Source: an uncultured Chlorobiaceae bacterium (GTDB taxonomy: Bacteria > Bacteroidota > Chlorobiia > Chlorobiales > Chlorobiaceae). Taken from it: a DNA stretch of 64,000 nucleotides. The stretch spans positions 1 through 64,000 of the forward strand of contig CAIJGA010000024.1 of assembly GCA_903820085.1 (NCBI GenBank). Reading direction: 5' to 3'. A program made the translations under genes and the position numbers. Position 1 is the stretch's first letter. Each line of letters begins with the position of its first letter. Shown here piece by piece: positions 26,258 to 35,695 of this stretch. The notes under the pieces were generated by a model that saw nothing but the letters and a program-made list of their open reading frames with translations, was not told the DNA's origin and made no database searches.

Positions 26258-27454
26258 ATGATTGTGCGTCATCTCATGTCTGTCCTGCAGAGTCGGGCCT
26301 TGGAATATCCTGTTGTAACGCTTACCGGTCCAAGGCAATCAGGGAAAACCACTCTTTGCAGAACGGCTTTTCCTGAAAAACCTTACAGCAATCTGGAGAG
26401 GCCTGATATTCGTAATTTTGCACAGCATGATCCAGCAGGATTTTTGGCCCAGTTTCCAAAGGGTGCCGTTCTTGATGAAGTGCAGCGTGTTCCTGAGTTG
26501 CTTTCATGGATTCAGGTTCGAGTTGATGAACACAAAATTGCTGGTGAATTTATTCTGACCGGAAGCCATCAATTTGAATTGAGCCGCCATATCAGTCAGT
26601 CACTTGCCGGAAGAACAGCGCTTTTGAAGCTGTTGCCGTTATCTGTTGCTGAACAGTGTGATGCAGGGGTAACCACTGGTGTTGATCATCTCCTGTTCGC
26701 TGGTGGCTATCCGCGGATTCATGCAGATCACCTTGATCCGGCAGTCATGCTCGGAGATTATTTTGCCACCTATGTTGAACGCGATTTGCGGGAGTTGATA
26801 CAATTACGCTCTATCCGGCAATTTGAAAACTTTGTCCGCCTGGCAGCAGGAAGAGTGGGACAACTGCTCAACCTGCAATCTCTTGCTGCTGATGCCGGGG
26901 TTTCAAGTGTGACAGCAAAAAGCTGGCTTACCCTGCTTGAGGCCTCCTATATTGTTTTTTTACTTCCCCCGTGGTTTGCCAATGTCGGAAAACGATTGAC
27001 AAAGTCACCAAAACTCTATTTTTACGATGTAGGTTTGGCGTCCTGGCTGATCGGAATAACGCAGGAGTCACATCTGCAAGCTCATCCCTTGCGAGGATCG
27101 CTGTTTGAAAATCTGGTGGTTCTTGAAATGCTCAAGGCTCGCATCAATGCTGGCCTGGCAGCAAACCTTCATTTTTATCGCGACAGCAGTGGACTGGAAG
27201 TTGATGTTCTGATGGAAGCGGGTAATATGATAAGGCTCTTCGAAATCAAGTCATCGCAGACGATTAATCAGGAGAGTTTCATACAACTCAATAAAGTTGC
27301 TGCTATTTTTGGTGAACGTGTCGTGAAAAAAGTGGTGCTATATGCTGGTCAGGAACAACAAAAACGCAGTAATGCCTCGGTGTTAAGTTATCTGTATGCC
27401 GGTGAAGCCGCAACCAACGAAGTCACCCCGGGGTCTGCTCACGAAACGGACTAA
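26258..27454 (+). CDS. AAA_14/DUF4143 ATPase
   Basis: A 398-residue ATPase with an N-terminal AAA domain (Walker A GPRQSGKTT near residues 26-34, Walker B AVLDEVQRVPELL near 70-82, ILTGSHQFELSRHISQSLAG) and a C-terminal DUF4143 domain with a PD-(D/E)xK-like fold (DVGLASWLIG, LRGSLFENLVVLEMLK, DSSGLEVDVLMEAG, FEIKSS). Family members are common mobile accessory genes of uncertain function. The last 15 residues (ATNEVTPGSAHETD) do not look like the normal family end, so the 3' end may have been altered by a deletion or insertion. Start at the ATG 26258 beside a long palindrome. Confidence 0.88.
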   Translation: MIVRHLMSVLQSRALEYPVVTLTGPRQSGKTTLCRTAFPEKPYSNLERPDIRNFAQHDPAGFLAQFPKGAVLDEVQRVPELLSWIQVRVDEHKIAGEFILTGSHQFELSRHISQSLAGRTALLKLLPLSVAEQCDAGVTTGVDHLLFAGGYPRIHADHLDPAVMLGDYFATYVERDLRELIQLRSIRQFENFVRLAAGRVGQLLNLQSLAADAGVSSVTAKSWLTLLEASYIVFLLPPWFANVGKRLTKSPKLYFYDVGLASWLIGITQESHLQAHPLRGSLFENLVVLEMLKARINAGLAANLHFYRDSSGLEVDVLMEAGNMIRLFEIKSSQTINQESFIQLNKVAAIFGERVVKKVVLYAGQEQQKRSNASVLSYLYAGEAATNEVTPGSAHETD

Positions 27455-27983
27455 ATTGCCTGCTAAGCCCCAGAATATTCTGGAAGAAAGCAAACCGTAC
27501 CCCCAGAAAGTCCCCAATACCAAATCAAACATTGCGCAACTGGGAGAGCATGCAAAACCGGGGGAGGCCAAATACGGAGTTTCATTTCAATAACCTGTTC
27601 GTTGTTGAGCGATTTCTTGCGACCGCGATAGGTGAAGTGGGGGATTTTGGCACGAAATGCCCATCATCATTGAAGAGCGCATGGCTGAGTTCGCGAATGT
27701 TTTTTTGCTGAAATTAAATTCACTGTTATTCCCTGATAATTTTTTATATTCGCCCTCGCAACTGAGGAAATAGAGGGGTCTGCAGGGTTTCATGGAGGAG
27801 AATTCTGCGTTATTCCCTGATAATTTCCCTGTTAGCAGTGAGCTTTGGTGGCAAAGAGATGTGATCGGATGACTCCCAGCACCGCCAGAAACATTGTCGA
27901 TAATTTTGTAACTCTTTTTTTATAATTATCGGAAGGATTTGCTATCTTCATACCCTGTTCTTGATTGGAGATAGACGTAAAAA
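27455..27983. other. Gene-poor decayed segment with a 26-base direct repeat
   Basis: No supported gene in these 529 bases. Two imperfect direct repeats (27717-27742 and 27801-27826) share GTTATTCCCTGATAATTT. Read in frame, both give NS-LFPDNF; the second continues PVSSELWWQRDVIG and stops. They look like copies of the end of a former coding sequence. The segment runs up to the tRNA-Ser(TGA) gene. Confidence 0.5.
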
Positions 27984-28066
27984 GGAGGATTTGCCTAATT
28001 GGTAAGGCAGCAGTCTTGAAAACTGCCGGGTTCACGCCCATGGGGGTTCGAGTCCCTCATCCTCCG
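27984..28066 (+). tRNA. tRNA-Ser(TGA)
   Basis: An 83-base class II tRNA: acceptor GGAGGAT/ATCCTCC, anticodon stem GCAGT/ACTGC around CTTGAAA giving anticodon TGA, variable arm CCGGGTTCACGCCCATGG, T-arm GGGTTCGAGTCCC, discriminator G. CCA is not encoded, unlike the upstream tRNA-Ser(GGA). Confidence 0.95.
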
Positions 28067-28081
28067 CGCAAGTCACATACT

Positions 28082-28171
28082 GGAGAGGTGGCCGAGCGGC
28101 TGAAGGCACCGGTTTGCTAAACCGACGTAGTTCTTATAGGGCTACCGAGGGTTCGAATCCCTCCCTCTCCG
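28082..28171 (+). tRNA. tRNA-Ser(GCT)
   Basis: A 90-base class II tRNA: acceptor GGAGAGG/CCTCTCC, anticodon loop TTGCTAA giving anticodon GCT, long variable arm, T-arm GGGTTCGAATCCC, discriminator G, no encoded CCA. It follows tRNA-Ser(TGA) after 15 bases, so the two are probably co-transcribed. Confidence 0.96.
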
Positions 28172-28175
28172 CAAC

Positions 28176-28199
28176 AAACCCCGCAAAAGCGGGGTTTTT
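28176..28199 (+). terminator. Terminator after the tRNA-Ser pair
   Basis: AAACCCCGC and GCGGGGTTT form a perfect nine-base stem with an AAAA loop, followed by TT. Positioned five bases after tRNA-Ser(GCT). Confidence 0.9.
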
Positions 28200-28505
28200 G
28201 CATTTATGGAGCAAAAGAGCTGGATTGTTGTTGCAGTTGCTGAAACAAAAAGATAATCTTATGTTGATTTGACAGGATCAGGCAATTATCAGCAACTGAT
28301 TATACGGTGAATACAACAATCAGGACTCTCGTGAAGCTCACTCAATCCGGCACTCCACTGCAATCCCGAGAAGAGCAATCAGGGTTATCTCAATCTGATT
28401 CTGAAGTGCTCGTGCCATTGCTTCACATAAGCGGAGCTTATACGTTACCAAAAGTCCCTTTACCCGGTCTCTTCCACTGAAAACAAGGAGCGAAGCTGGA
28501 GCAAC
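28200..28505. other. Non-coding gap before the receiver gene
   Basis: About 300 bases with no supported gene or clear hairpin. The end carries AAGGAGC at about 28485, a plausible ribosome binding site for the receiver gene at 28506, though somewhat distant. Confidence 0.4.
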
Positions 28506-28916
28506 ATGAGCAACACAACCAATCTCGCTGATATCACGGTGCTTTTTATTGATGATGAAGCTGATATCCTTAGCTCGCTAAACCGTTTGCTCCGAAAGGA
28601 ACCATACCGGAAACTCTTTGCGGAAAACGCTATAACAGCGCTTGAACTGCTTGCATGCAACCCTGTTGCCATTGTTATTTCCGATTTTAATATGCCGGGC
28701 ATGAATGGCCTGGAACTGATGAAAAGAATTAAAAAACGGTATCCGGAAATTATTCATGTTATCATCTCCGGTCATAATAATATTGAGCAGCTAACTGAAT
28801 CCAGCAACCCCGGCGACGTCTTCCGTTTTGTTACAAAGCCGGTTGAACCGGAAATGTTAAAAAACATCATTAATGAGGCTATTCTTCAATACTGCCGTGA
28901 TGCTGGAACCCTGTAG
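28506..28916 (+). CDS. Stand-alone response regulator receiver protein
   Basis: A 136-residue CheY-like receiver with nothing after it. Acidic pocket in LFIDDEADIL, phospho-acceptor Asp in IVISDFNMPGMNG (near residue 57), Ser in VIISGH, and the Lys in FRFVTKPVEPE. It closely resembles the receiver of the receiver-PAS-SpoIIE protein at 53089-54750 (shared LRKEPY, ALELL, VFRF and KP-EPE blocks), so it may be a truncated paralogue acting in the same signalling chain. No kinase is adjacent. Confidence 0.9.
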   Translation: MSNTTNLADITVLFIDDEADILSSLNRLLRKEPYRKLFAENAITALELLACNPVAIVISDFNMPGMNGLELMKRIKKRYPEIIHVIISGHNNIEQLTESSNPGDVFRFVTKPVEPEMLKNIINEAILQYCRDAGTL

Positions 28917-29036
28917 CCCTTGGCTTTGAAGCCCATAAAAATTGAAAATCTTCGAGGAAGAGTCTTTTTTTCCAGAATTTGCCAATTATATTCACGAAAT
29001 ATCTTGAAGGCTCGACCTGCATTTAAATAAAACCGT

Positions 29037-29603
29037 ATGATTTTACCGATCAATATTTATAGTGATGATATTCTTCGACAGAAAGCTAAACCGCTGAAAG
29101 GAGTTGACAGCGGGATTGAAGAGCTTGTAGCCTCCATGTTCGAGTCGATGCGCAATGCTTCAGGTATAGGTTTGGCCGCCCCCCAGGTAGGACATTCGAT
29201 CCGGTTGCTTGTGCTTGATCTTTCTTGTATAGGCGAGTACGAGCATGAAAAACCGATGGTGGTCATTAACCCTTATATTCTTTCGGTCAAAGGTTATTGT
29301 GACATGGAAGAGGGGTGCTTAAGCGTTCCTGGCGTTCAGGGGGATGTTGAGCGGCCATCGGTTATTACGTTAAAATATCGTGATGAGCATTTTGGAGAGC
29401 GAACCGGGGAGTTTTCTGGCATGCTTGCCAGGGCGCTTCAGCATGAGATCGATCACCTCGATGGAACTCTTTTTGTTGACCGGATGGAGAAGCGGGATCG
29501 AAAAAAAATTCAGAAGGAGCTGGAGGCGATCGCTTCCGGTACTGTCAATACAGAGTACCCTGTTGTTGCGCCTAAACTTGTAACGGTACCTAAACACGCT
29601 TGA
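29037..29603 (+). CDS. def: Peptide deformylase
   Basis: A 188-residue metalloenzyme that removes the formyl group from new proteins. All three family motifs are present: [10 protein letters not shown] (43-52), EEGCLSVPG with metal ligand Cys94, and QHEIDHLDG with ligands His136 and His140 and catalytic Glu137. The stop lies five bases before the fmt start, so the two genes of the formyl-methionine cycle form an operon. Confidence 0.97.
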   Translation: MILPINIYSDDILRQKAKPLKGVDSGIEELVASMFESMRNASGIGLAAPQVGHSIRLLVLDLSCIGEYEHEKPMVVINPYILSVKGYCDMEEGCLSVPGVQGDVERPSVITLKYRDEHFGERTGEFSGMLARALQHEIDHLDGTLFVDRMEKRDRKKIQKELEAIASGTVNTEYPVVAPKLVTVPKHA

Positions 29604-29608
29604 GTGCC

Positions 29609-30553
29609 ATGCGGATTATCTTTATGGGAACGCCGGAGTTTGCCGTTCCTTCGCTGCAGGCTATTGCGGCCCGAAAAAATGAGTTTGAGATTGTTCTTGT
29701 TGTCACCGGATCAGACAAGCCTCGAAGGAGCAAGCATGCCGATTCGGAGCCTTCGGCGGTGAAAACGGCTGCACTTTCACTTGCTCTTCCCATTTTTGAA
29801 GTTGATGATGTTACCCGCCCGGATTTTGCGGAAACTGTTGCCGGTTGCAAGGCTGACATCATCGTTGTTGCCGCATTCCGTATTCTGCCCCCTGCGGTCT
29901 ACGAGCGGGCTGTTCTTGGCGCCTTTAACCTGCATGCCTCTCTTTTGCCGGCCTATCGCGGTGCAGCACCCATCAACTGGTCCATTATCAAGGGAGAAAA
30001 GGAAACCGGTGTCACAACCTTTTTTCTCCAGCAGCGTGTCGATACCGGCAATGTCATCATGCAGGAAAAAACCCCGATAGATCTTGCTGAAAATGCTTCC
30101 GATCTTGCCCGTCGCCTTGCCGTGATTGGTGCTCAAGTAGTGGTTGATACCCTGCATTTGATCGCGTCAGGCAGTGTGGCGGTGTCTGGTCAGGACGACT
30201 CGCTTGCTTCAAGAGCCCCCAAGCTTACCCGCGACAATACTCGGATTGTCTGGTCTCAGCCGGTTGCGGCAATCCATGATTTTATCAGGGGTCTTGCCAT
30301 GAAGCCTGCGGCATGGACCATGTTAAAGGGTAAAACCATGAAGCTGTTCAGGGCTGCTCCGGCAGGGCATTTGCCTGAAGCCCTCTCGGCAGCTCCGGGG
30401 ACGCTCCTTGTCGATCAGAATAGACTCTATGCCAAAGGTTCCGATGGCTGGATTGAACTGCTCTCGCTGCAGCTTGAAGGTCGCAAACCTATGGAAGCGA
30501 CTGAATTTCTCCGAGGGTTCCGCAGTGATGCGGCCTCTTCGCTTTTCGTGTAG
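29609..30553 (+). CDS. fmt: Methionyl-tRNA formyltransferase
   Basis: A 314-residue enzyme that formylates initiator Met-tRNA with 10-formyltetrahydrofolate. It has the N-terminal [17 protein letters not shown], the catalytic loop [18 protein letters not shown] (Asn, His), and [16 protein letters not shown]; the C-terminal OB-like tRNA-binding domain covers about 205-314. The ATG at 29609 is preferred over the TTG at 29600. It directly follows def. Confidence 0.96.
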   Translation: MRIIFMGTPEFAVPSLQAIAARKNEFEIVLVVTGSDKPRRSKHADSEPSAVKTAALSLALPIFEVDDVTRPDFAETVAGCKADIIVVAAFRILPPAVYERAVLGAFNLHASLLPAYRGAAPINWSIIKGEKETGVTTFFLQQRVDTGNVIMQEKTPIDLAENASDLARRLAVIGAQVVVDTLHLIASGSVAVSGQDDSLASRAPKLTRDNTRIVWSQPVAAIHDFIRGLAMKPAAWTMLKGKTMKLFRAAPAGHLPEALSAAPGTLLVDQNRLYAKGSDGWIELLSLQLEGRKPMEATEFLRGFRSDAASSLFV

Positions 30554-30633
30554 CGAGTCGGTCCTGTCACAATCGTATTAATTGGTTATATTGGCTCAAC
30601 TTGAATTTTTTATTAGCATAAAACGCTTTTTTT

Positions 30634-32451
30634 ATGGCATTGTCCAGTACAGAAGTTAACCGCATCCGGAACTTCTGCATTATCGCACATATCGATCACG
30701 GAAAATCCACACTGGCTGACCGCCTGCTGGAAATAACTCATACGCTTGACCGCACGCAAATGGCCTCCGCACAGGTTCTTGATGATATGGATCTGGAGCG
30801 GGAGCGTGGCATTACCATTAAAAGTCATGCCATTCAGATGAAGTACAAGGCGGCAGACGGCCTGGAGTATACCTTGAATCTTATTGATACTCCGGGTCAT
30901 GTCGATTTCAGTTATGAAGTCTCACGCTCTCTTGCTGCCTGTGAAGGGGCTCTTCTTATTGTTGATGCCACCCAGGGAGTAGAGGCCCAGACCATTGCCA
31001 ATCTCTATCTTGCTCTCGATGCCGGACTCGATATTATTCCGGTGATCAATAAAATTGATCTTCCCTCATCAGATGTCGAGGGTGTTGCCCGTCAAATCAT
31101 GGATCTTATCGGTATCGAGCGTGATGAGATCATCCAGGTTTCAGCCAAAGCCGGTATCGGGGTTGATGTACTTATTGAGGCTATTGTCAAGCGGATTCCT
31201 GCCCCCGCCGACAACAATCACCTTCCCTTGCGGGCACTGATTTTTGACTCGGTCTTCGATGCTTATCGGGGTGCGGTGATTTACCTTCGTATTGTGGAGG
31301 GATCGCTTAAAAAGGGCGACAGGGTCAAATTTTTTGCCAGCAACAAGATTTTTCTTGCTGATGAAATCGGCACCATGAGCATGAAACGGCAGCCGAAATC
31401 TTCTCTTGAATCCGGAGATGTCGGTTATCTGATCTGCTCCATCAAGGATGTCAAGGATGCCAAGGTTGGAGATACCGTCACGCTTGCCGACAATCCTGCT
31501 CACGAGCGTCTTGCAGGCTACAAGGAGGTCAAGCCGATGGTCTTCAGCGGACTCTATCCGATCAACTCGAATGAATTTGAGGATCTTCGTGAGTCGCTCG
31601 AAAAGCTTGCGCTGAACGATGCATCGCTGGTCTATACCCCTGAAACCTCCGTAGCCCTTGGTTTCGGATTCAGGTGCGGATTTCTCGGTCTTCTCCATAT
31701 GGAGATCATTCAGGAGCGTCTGGAGCGGGAATACGATGTCAATATTATCACCACGGTTCCGAACGTCGAGTACCGGGTTGTCATGACCAACAATGAGGTT
31801 GTTATAGTCGATAATCCCTCCAAGATGCCCGAGACTGGACGGTTGAGTCTGGTTGAAGAGCCCTATGTAACCATGCAGATCATTACGCGTTCCGACTACA
31901 TCGGCAATATCATGAAGCTTGGCATGGAACGTCGTGGGGAGTACAAGAATACCGATTATCTCGATACCACAAGAGTGATCATGCATTTTGAGTTTCCTCT
32001 GGCCGAAATTGTCTTTGATTTTCACGACCGTCTCAAATCCATTTCCAAAGGATATGCCTCAATGGATTACGAATACATCGGATACCGTGAATCTGATCTG
32101 GTGAAGCTTGATGTGCTGCTGAACGGTGAAGCGGTTGATGCACTCTCCATTGTTGTCCACCGCTCAAAAGCCTATGACTGGGGCAAGAAACTCTGTCTGA
32201 AGCTGAAAGGGATTATTCCGAAGCAGATGTATGAAGTTGCCATCCAGGCGGCCATCGGCAGCAAGGTAATTTCGCGCGAAACCATATCGGCGATGCGCAA
32301 GAACGTCCTTGCCAAATGTTATGGCGGCGATATCAGTCGAAAGCGCAAGCTGCTTGAAAAACAGAAAGAGGGTAAAAAGAGGATGAAACAGGTCGGCAGG
32401 GTAGAGGTGCCGCAGGAGGCTTTCCTTGCATTATTAAATATTGACGAATAG
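30634..32451 (+). CDS. lepA: Elongation factor 4 (LepA)
   Basis: A 605-residue ribosomal GTPase that can back-translocate or help initiate ribosomes. G motifs are AHIDHGKST (G1), ERGITI (G2), DTPGHVDF (G3), NKIDLPS (G4) and VSAKAG (G5); the LepA-specific C-terminal domain ends with [19 protein letters not shown]. Full length for the family. The signal peptidase gene follows in the same frame after 48 bases, an order (lepA-lepB) known from many bacteria. Confidence 0.97.
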   Translation: MALSSTEVNRIRNFCIIAHIDHGKSTLADRLLEITHTLDRTQMASAQVLDDMDLERERGITIKSHAIQMKYKAADGLEYTLNLIDTPGHVDFSYEVSRSLAACEGALLIVDATQGVEAQTIANLYLALDAGLDIIPVINKIDLPSSDVEGVARQIMDLIGIERDEIIQVSAKAGIGVDVLIEAIVKRIPAPADNNHLPLRALIFDSVFDAYRGAVIYLRIVEGSLKKGDRVKFFASNKIFLADEIGTMSMKRQPKSSLESGDVGYLICSIKDVKDAKVGDTVTLADNPAHERLAGYKEVKPMVFSGLYPINSNEFEDLRESLEKLALNDASLVYTPETSVALGFGFRCGFLGLLHMEIIQERLEREYDVNIITTVPNVEYRVVMTNNEVVIVDNPSKMPETGRLSLVEEPYVTMQIITRSDYIGNIMKLGMERRGEYKNTDYLDTTRVIMHFEFPLAEIVFDFHDRLKSISKGYASMDYEYIGYRESDLVKLDVLLNGEAVDALSIVVHRSKAYDWGKKLCLKLKGIIPKQMYEVAIQAAIGSKVISRETISAMRKNVLAKCYGGDISRKRKLLEKQKEGKKRMKQVGRVEVPQEAFLALLNIDE

Positions 32452-32499
32452 GATGAAATCCTGTCCCAATTTTATTTTAACGATAAAAACAATACGGTA

Positions 32500-33330
32500 T
32501 TGAATATTCAGAAAGGTAAACCGGAAAAAAAGCATTCGCGGGAGTGGATGGAAGCTCTCGTTATAGCGGCGATATTTGCCACTGTTCTTCGTGTATTTGT
32601 TGTTGAGTCATACCGTATTCCTACTGGATCGATGGAGAGGACGTTGCTTGCGGGTGATTTTTTGTTTGTCAATAAATATGTTTACGGACCGAAAATCCCT
32701 TTTACCGAAATTCGTCTTTCAGGAGTCAAGAAGGTTGAACGCGGCGATATCATCGTCTTCAAGTTTCCCAAGGATCGTTCACTCAACTATATCAAGCGTT
32801 GTGTTGCCGTCAGTGGAGATACCCTTGAGATTCATGACCAGCAGCTCTCGATAAACAGGAAGCCGTCTACTTTGCCTGTACATGCACAGTTTATTGGAAG
32901 TCGCGTGCCTGCGGGAGAAACGGATTATTCCATTTTTCCTCAGTTTTCAAATTTCAACAAGGACAACTACGGCCCGATACGTATCCCCCGTAAGGGAGAT
33001 GTTGTTCGGCTGAGTGCGTTAACATTTCCGCTCTACAGTTCGCTTATTGCCGACGAGGGGCACGATGTAAGTATGCAGGGCAGGGAAGTTTTTATCGACG
33101 GTTCTCCGGCCCAGCAATATACGGTTCATGAAAACTACTACTTTGCTATGGGCGATAACCGCGACAACAGTCTCGACAGCCGTTTCTGGGGCTTTTTGCC
33201 GGAAAAGGATCTCGTCGGCCAGGCGATGATGGTCTACTGGTCATGGGATCCCGATATCTCAATACTGACTGATCCTCTTGGCAAGCTTGGTTCTATCAGA
33301 CTGGAGCGGACAGGGTTGGTTGTTCATTGA
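32500..33330 (+). CDS. lepB: Signal peptidase I
   Basis: A 276-residue membrane protease that cleaves signal peptides. One membrane segment (about residues 17-35, MEALVIAAIFATVLRVFVV), catalytic Ser44 in PTGSMERTL and Lys99 in NYIKRCVAVSGD, and box E MGDNRDNSLDSRFWG. The start is a TTG at 32500; no ATG is available between the lepA stop and the conserved region. The end overlaps the end of the opposite gene by three bases (33324-33330 shared). Confidence 0.95.
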   Translation: MNIQKGKPEKKHSREWMEALVIAAIFATVLRVFVVESYRIPTGSMERTLLAGDFLFVNKYVYGPKIPFTEIRLSGVKKVERGDIIVFKFPKDRSLNYIKRCVAVSGDTLEIHDQQLSINRKPSTLPVHAQFIGSRVPAGETDYSIFPQFSNFNKDNYGPIRIPRKGDVVRLSALTFPLYSSLIADEGHDVSMQGREVFIDGSPAQQYTVHENYYFAMGDNRDNSLDSRFWGFLPEKDLVGQAMMVYWSWDPDISILTDPLGKLGSIRLERTGLVVH

Positions 33331-33752
33331 ACGAGACGCTCGTCAGCAAGAATTCTTGCGCACACTGTTTTTGTTGACGCCAGGCGTTCTTTTGAGCTGA
33401 AAAGAAGTTTCTCAAGCTCGGGGAAGGGTATTTCGAGGGTTTTGATGGAAATGGCATGATTGCTCTTTTGCCCGCTGATTTCAGGTTTGGCTACCGGCGT
33501 CAGTTCAATATGATTGAGTGTGACCGAGTTAAGCACGAGACCTGGTTTCAGTGATTTGATGCTGATCTGCCAGGTATTGCCGGTTGCCTTGCTTACTGAT
33601 TGGGCAAGGTTCTCTTTGAAATCGGCATTCAGATAGATATTGATGGAGAGGTAGACTAGAAGATATCCTGCAGGGAAGAGCATACCGGGGGAGAGCATGA
33701 GCGCTTTCAGCCAGTTTATCATGAATTTTTTGTGAGTAAATCGGGCCGTCAT
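33324..33752 (-). CDS. Hypothetical membrane-anchored protein
   Basis: A 142-residue protein from the ATG at 33752 (MTARFTHKKFMINWLKAL). One membrane segment near residues 18-40 (LSPGMLFPAGYLLVYLSINI) is followed by a soluble, probably periplasmic, beta-rich part (SIKSLKPGLVLNSVTLNHIE). The layout resembles the N-terminus of periplasmic bridge proteins of the AsmA type, but it is too short to assign. The frame is open to 33809. It converges on lepB. Confidence 0.6.
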   Translation of the reverse strand: MTARFTHKKFMINWLKALMLSPGMLFPAGYLLVYLSINIYLNADFKENLAQSVSKATGNTWQISIKSLKPGLVLNSVTLNHIELTPVAKPEISGQKSNHAISIKTLEIPFPELEKLLFSSKERLASTKTVCARILADERLVQ

Positions 33753-33882
33753 GATTACTTCTTGGTTTCGTCCATTTCCGGAAAGTATCGCCGGATTTGA
33801 TGGTTTCACGATACAAAATATTTCTCTTTATTGCACGATATGGTGACAAGGTAAACAATAACTAATTCAGCTCACTGCTTTT

Positions 33883-35379
33883 ATGCCAGAATATCAACGG
33901 CATGCTCCCTATTGTCTCAAGCCGCTTTACAAGGAAGTTCATGCTGATACCGAGACGCCGGTTTCAGTCTATCTTAAACTGCAGCGTCCCTTTTCCTGCC
34001 TGCTTGAATCGGTGGAGGGCGAGGAACTTCTTGCCCGTTTTTCCTATATCGCCATAGACCCGGTCGCTATCCTGAAAGGTTTTGTTGACGGGCCGGCAGA
34101 ACTTCAGATTCTTGATGAAAAATTCAGCGATCTCCGCCGAATTGCCGAACAGGAGACAAATCTTCGTCTGAAGATTGACCGCATGCTAGCCGCATTTGAT
34201 ACTGAGGAGATACCACGAAAAAAGAACGGTGCACCCCAAATGATCACCTCCGGTGTCTTTGGCTATTTCGGTTACGATGCCATGCATCTTGTCGAAAAGA
34301 TTCCAAAGCCTGAACTTCCCGATCCGGCAGGAATGCCTGATATTTTTTTGCTCTTCTGCGATACGCTGGTGGTTTTCGACAATATCATGCGCAAGGTCTT
34401 CATTGTTTCCAACTACCTTGACGAGGCCGACAAGCCGCTCGCGCTGCAAAAAATAGAGCTGATTGCTGAACAGATGTTCCGTCCGCTTCAGCGCGAAGAG
34501 ATTGCTTTCCGCTCTGAGCGACCGGAGCAGGTACTCTCCAACACGACGAGAGAGGAGTATCTGGAGAAGGTAGGAAAGGCCAAAGAGTATATTCTGGCGG
34601 GAGATATTTTTCAGGTACAGATTTCACAGCGCCTCCGTCGCCCTCTCAATACCCGTCCTTTCGACGTCTACCGGATGCTGAGAACCGTCAATCCTTCCCC
34701 CTATCTCTACTACTTCAACATGCGGGAGTTTGAGATTGTTGGTTCATCACCTGAACTGCTGGTAAAGGTTGAACGTGACAGCAAGGGTCGCCGCATCGTC
34801 GATACCCGGCCAATTGCAGGCACAAGGCACCGTGGTCTGAGTTTTGAAGAGGATGAACAGAACGCCCGTGACCTGCTTGCTGATGAAAAAGAGCTTGCGG
34901 AGCATTTGATGCTGATTGATTTGAGCCGGAACGATATCGGCAGAATTGCCAAAATCGGCACGGTCGAAACTAATGAGATGATGGTTATTGAAAAATATTC
35001 GCACGTGATGCATATTGTCAGTAATGTGCGCGGCGAACTTCGTGATGAACTTGGCACCATGGATGCTTTCTGGTCCTGTTTTCCTGCAGGCACCCTTACC
35101 GGTGCGCCAAAGGTTCGTGCCATGGAGATCATTTATGAACTTGAAAAGGAGAAAAGGGGTCTGTATGGTGGCGCCGTTGGATTCCTTGATTTCAAGGGGA
35201 ATCTCAAGACCGCGATTGCAATCCGGACCATGGTGATAGAGGACAACACCATCTATTTTCAGGCCGCCGGTGGCATTGTGGCCGATTCAATACCAGAGTC
35301 AGAATACGAAGAGACCATGAATAAAATGAAGGCAGGAATAACTGCTGTTGAAAATATTGAGGCTTTATCAGCACCGTAA
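33883..35379 (+). CDS. trpE: Anthranilate synthase component I
   Basis: A 498-residue chorismate-using enzyme that makes anthranilate with TrpG, the first step of tryptophan synthesis. The C-terminal chorismate-binding domain shows DIFQVQISQRLRRPL, GSSPELLVKVERD, RPIAGTRHRG, LIDLSRNDIGRIAKIGTV, FPAGTLTGAPKVRAMEII and QAAGGIVADSIPESEYEE. The N-terminal part carries the TrpE-type feedback-site region. No other trp genes are adjacent. Confidence 0.95.
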   Translation: MPEYQRHAPYCLKPLYKEVHADTETPVSVYLKLQRPFSCLLESVEGEELLARFSYIAIDPVAILKGFVDGPAELQILDEKFSDLRRIAEQETNLRLKIDRMLAAFDTEEIPRKKNGAPQMITSGVFGYFGYDAMHLVEKIPKPELPDPAGMPDIFLLFCDTLVVFDNIMRKVFIVSNYLDEADKPLALQKIELIAEQMFRPLQREEIAFRSERPEQVLSNTTREEYLEKVGKAKEYILAGDIFQVQISQRLRRPLNTRPFDVYRMLRTVNPSPYLYYFNMREFEIVGSSPELLVKVERDSKGRRIVDTRPIAGTRHRGLSFEEDEQNARDLLADEKELAEHLMLIDLSRNDIGRIAKIGTVETNEMMVIEKYSHVMHIVSNVRGELRDELGTMDAFWSCFPAGTLTGAPKVRAMEIIYELEKEKRGLYGGAVGFLDFKGNLKTAIAIRTMVIEDNTIYFQAAGGIVADSIPESEYEETMNKMKAGITAVENIEALSAP

Positions 35380-35400
35380 ACATAAAACCTTACAGAACCG

Positions 35401-35531
35401 ATGAACAAGAAACAAGCAATCGTGAAATACCTGCTGGTGATATCAGTCTTTCACGTAACCGCCAGACGGTAACGTTGTTTGCCGAGTACAGTGCCTTTGG
35501 CAATACCGTCTATTTTGCTTTTAATGTGTAA
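35401..35531 (+). pseudogene. Possible remnant of a secreted or outer-membrane protein gene (internal deletion)
   Basis: The ATG at 35401 begins MNKKQAIVKYLLVISVF, like a signal peptide, but stops after 23 codons. An overlapping frame from about 35436 reads GDISLSRNRQTVTLFAEYSA and FGNTVYFAFNV to a TAA at 35529-35531, with an alternating hydrophobic pattern like a last beta strand. A start and an end joined by a large deletion with a frame change would explain this. A terminator follows at 35576. Speculative; a chance short open frame is the alternative. Confidence 0.35.
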
Positions 35532-35575
35532 ACTTTTTTTTGCCTGAAAGATTAAGAATGGTACATTGAACTGAA

Positions 35576-35613
35576 GTAAAGTCAGTTGCTCGGCACTGAC
35601 TTTACTTTTTTTT
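35576..35613 (+). terminator. Strong terminator
   Basis: GTAAAGTCAGT (35576-35586) and ACTGACTTTAC (35595-35605) form a perfect 11-base stem with an eight-base loop, followed by eight T. It ends the trpE-side transcript before greA. Confidence 0.95.
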
Positions 35614-35695
35614 GTTTACCATCCTGTCCATTTGCCCCGGAAAATTGCTTTTATAGAGTTATTTTCTTTTATTTTAAACAAAAACAGCACATGAG

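Noticed and set aside
27396-27593. A 65-codon frame overlapping the end of the DUF4143 ATPase
   Set aside because: It is low-complexity (Pro/Lys-rich), overlaps a real gene in another frame and has no ribosome binding site.
31141-32025. A 294-codon open frame opposite lepA
   Set aside because: lepA is certain over the whole stretch and the antisense product has no recognisable motif.
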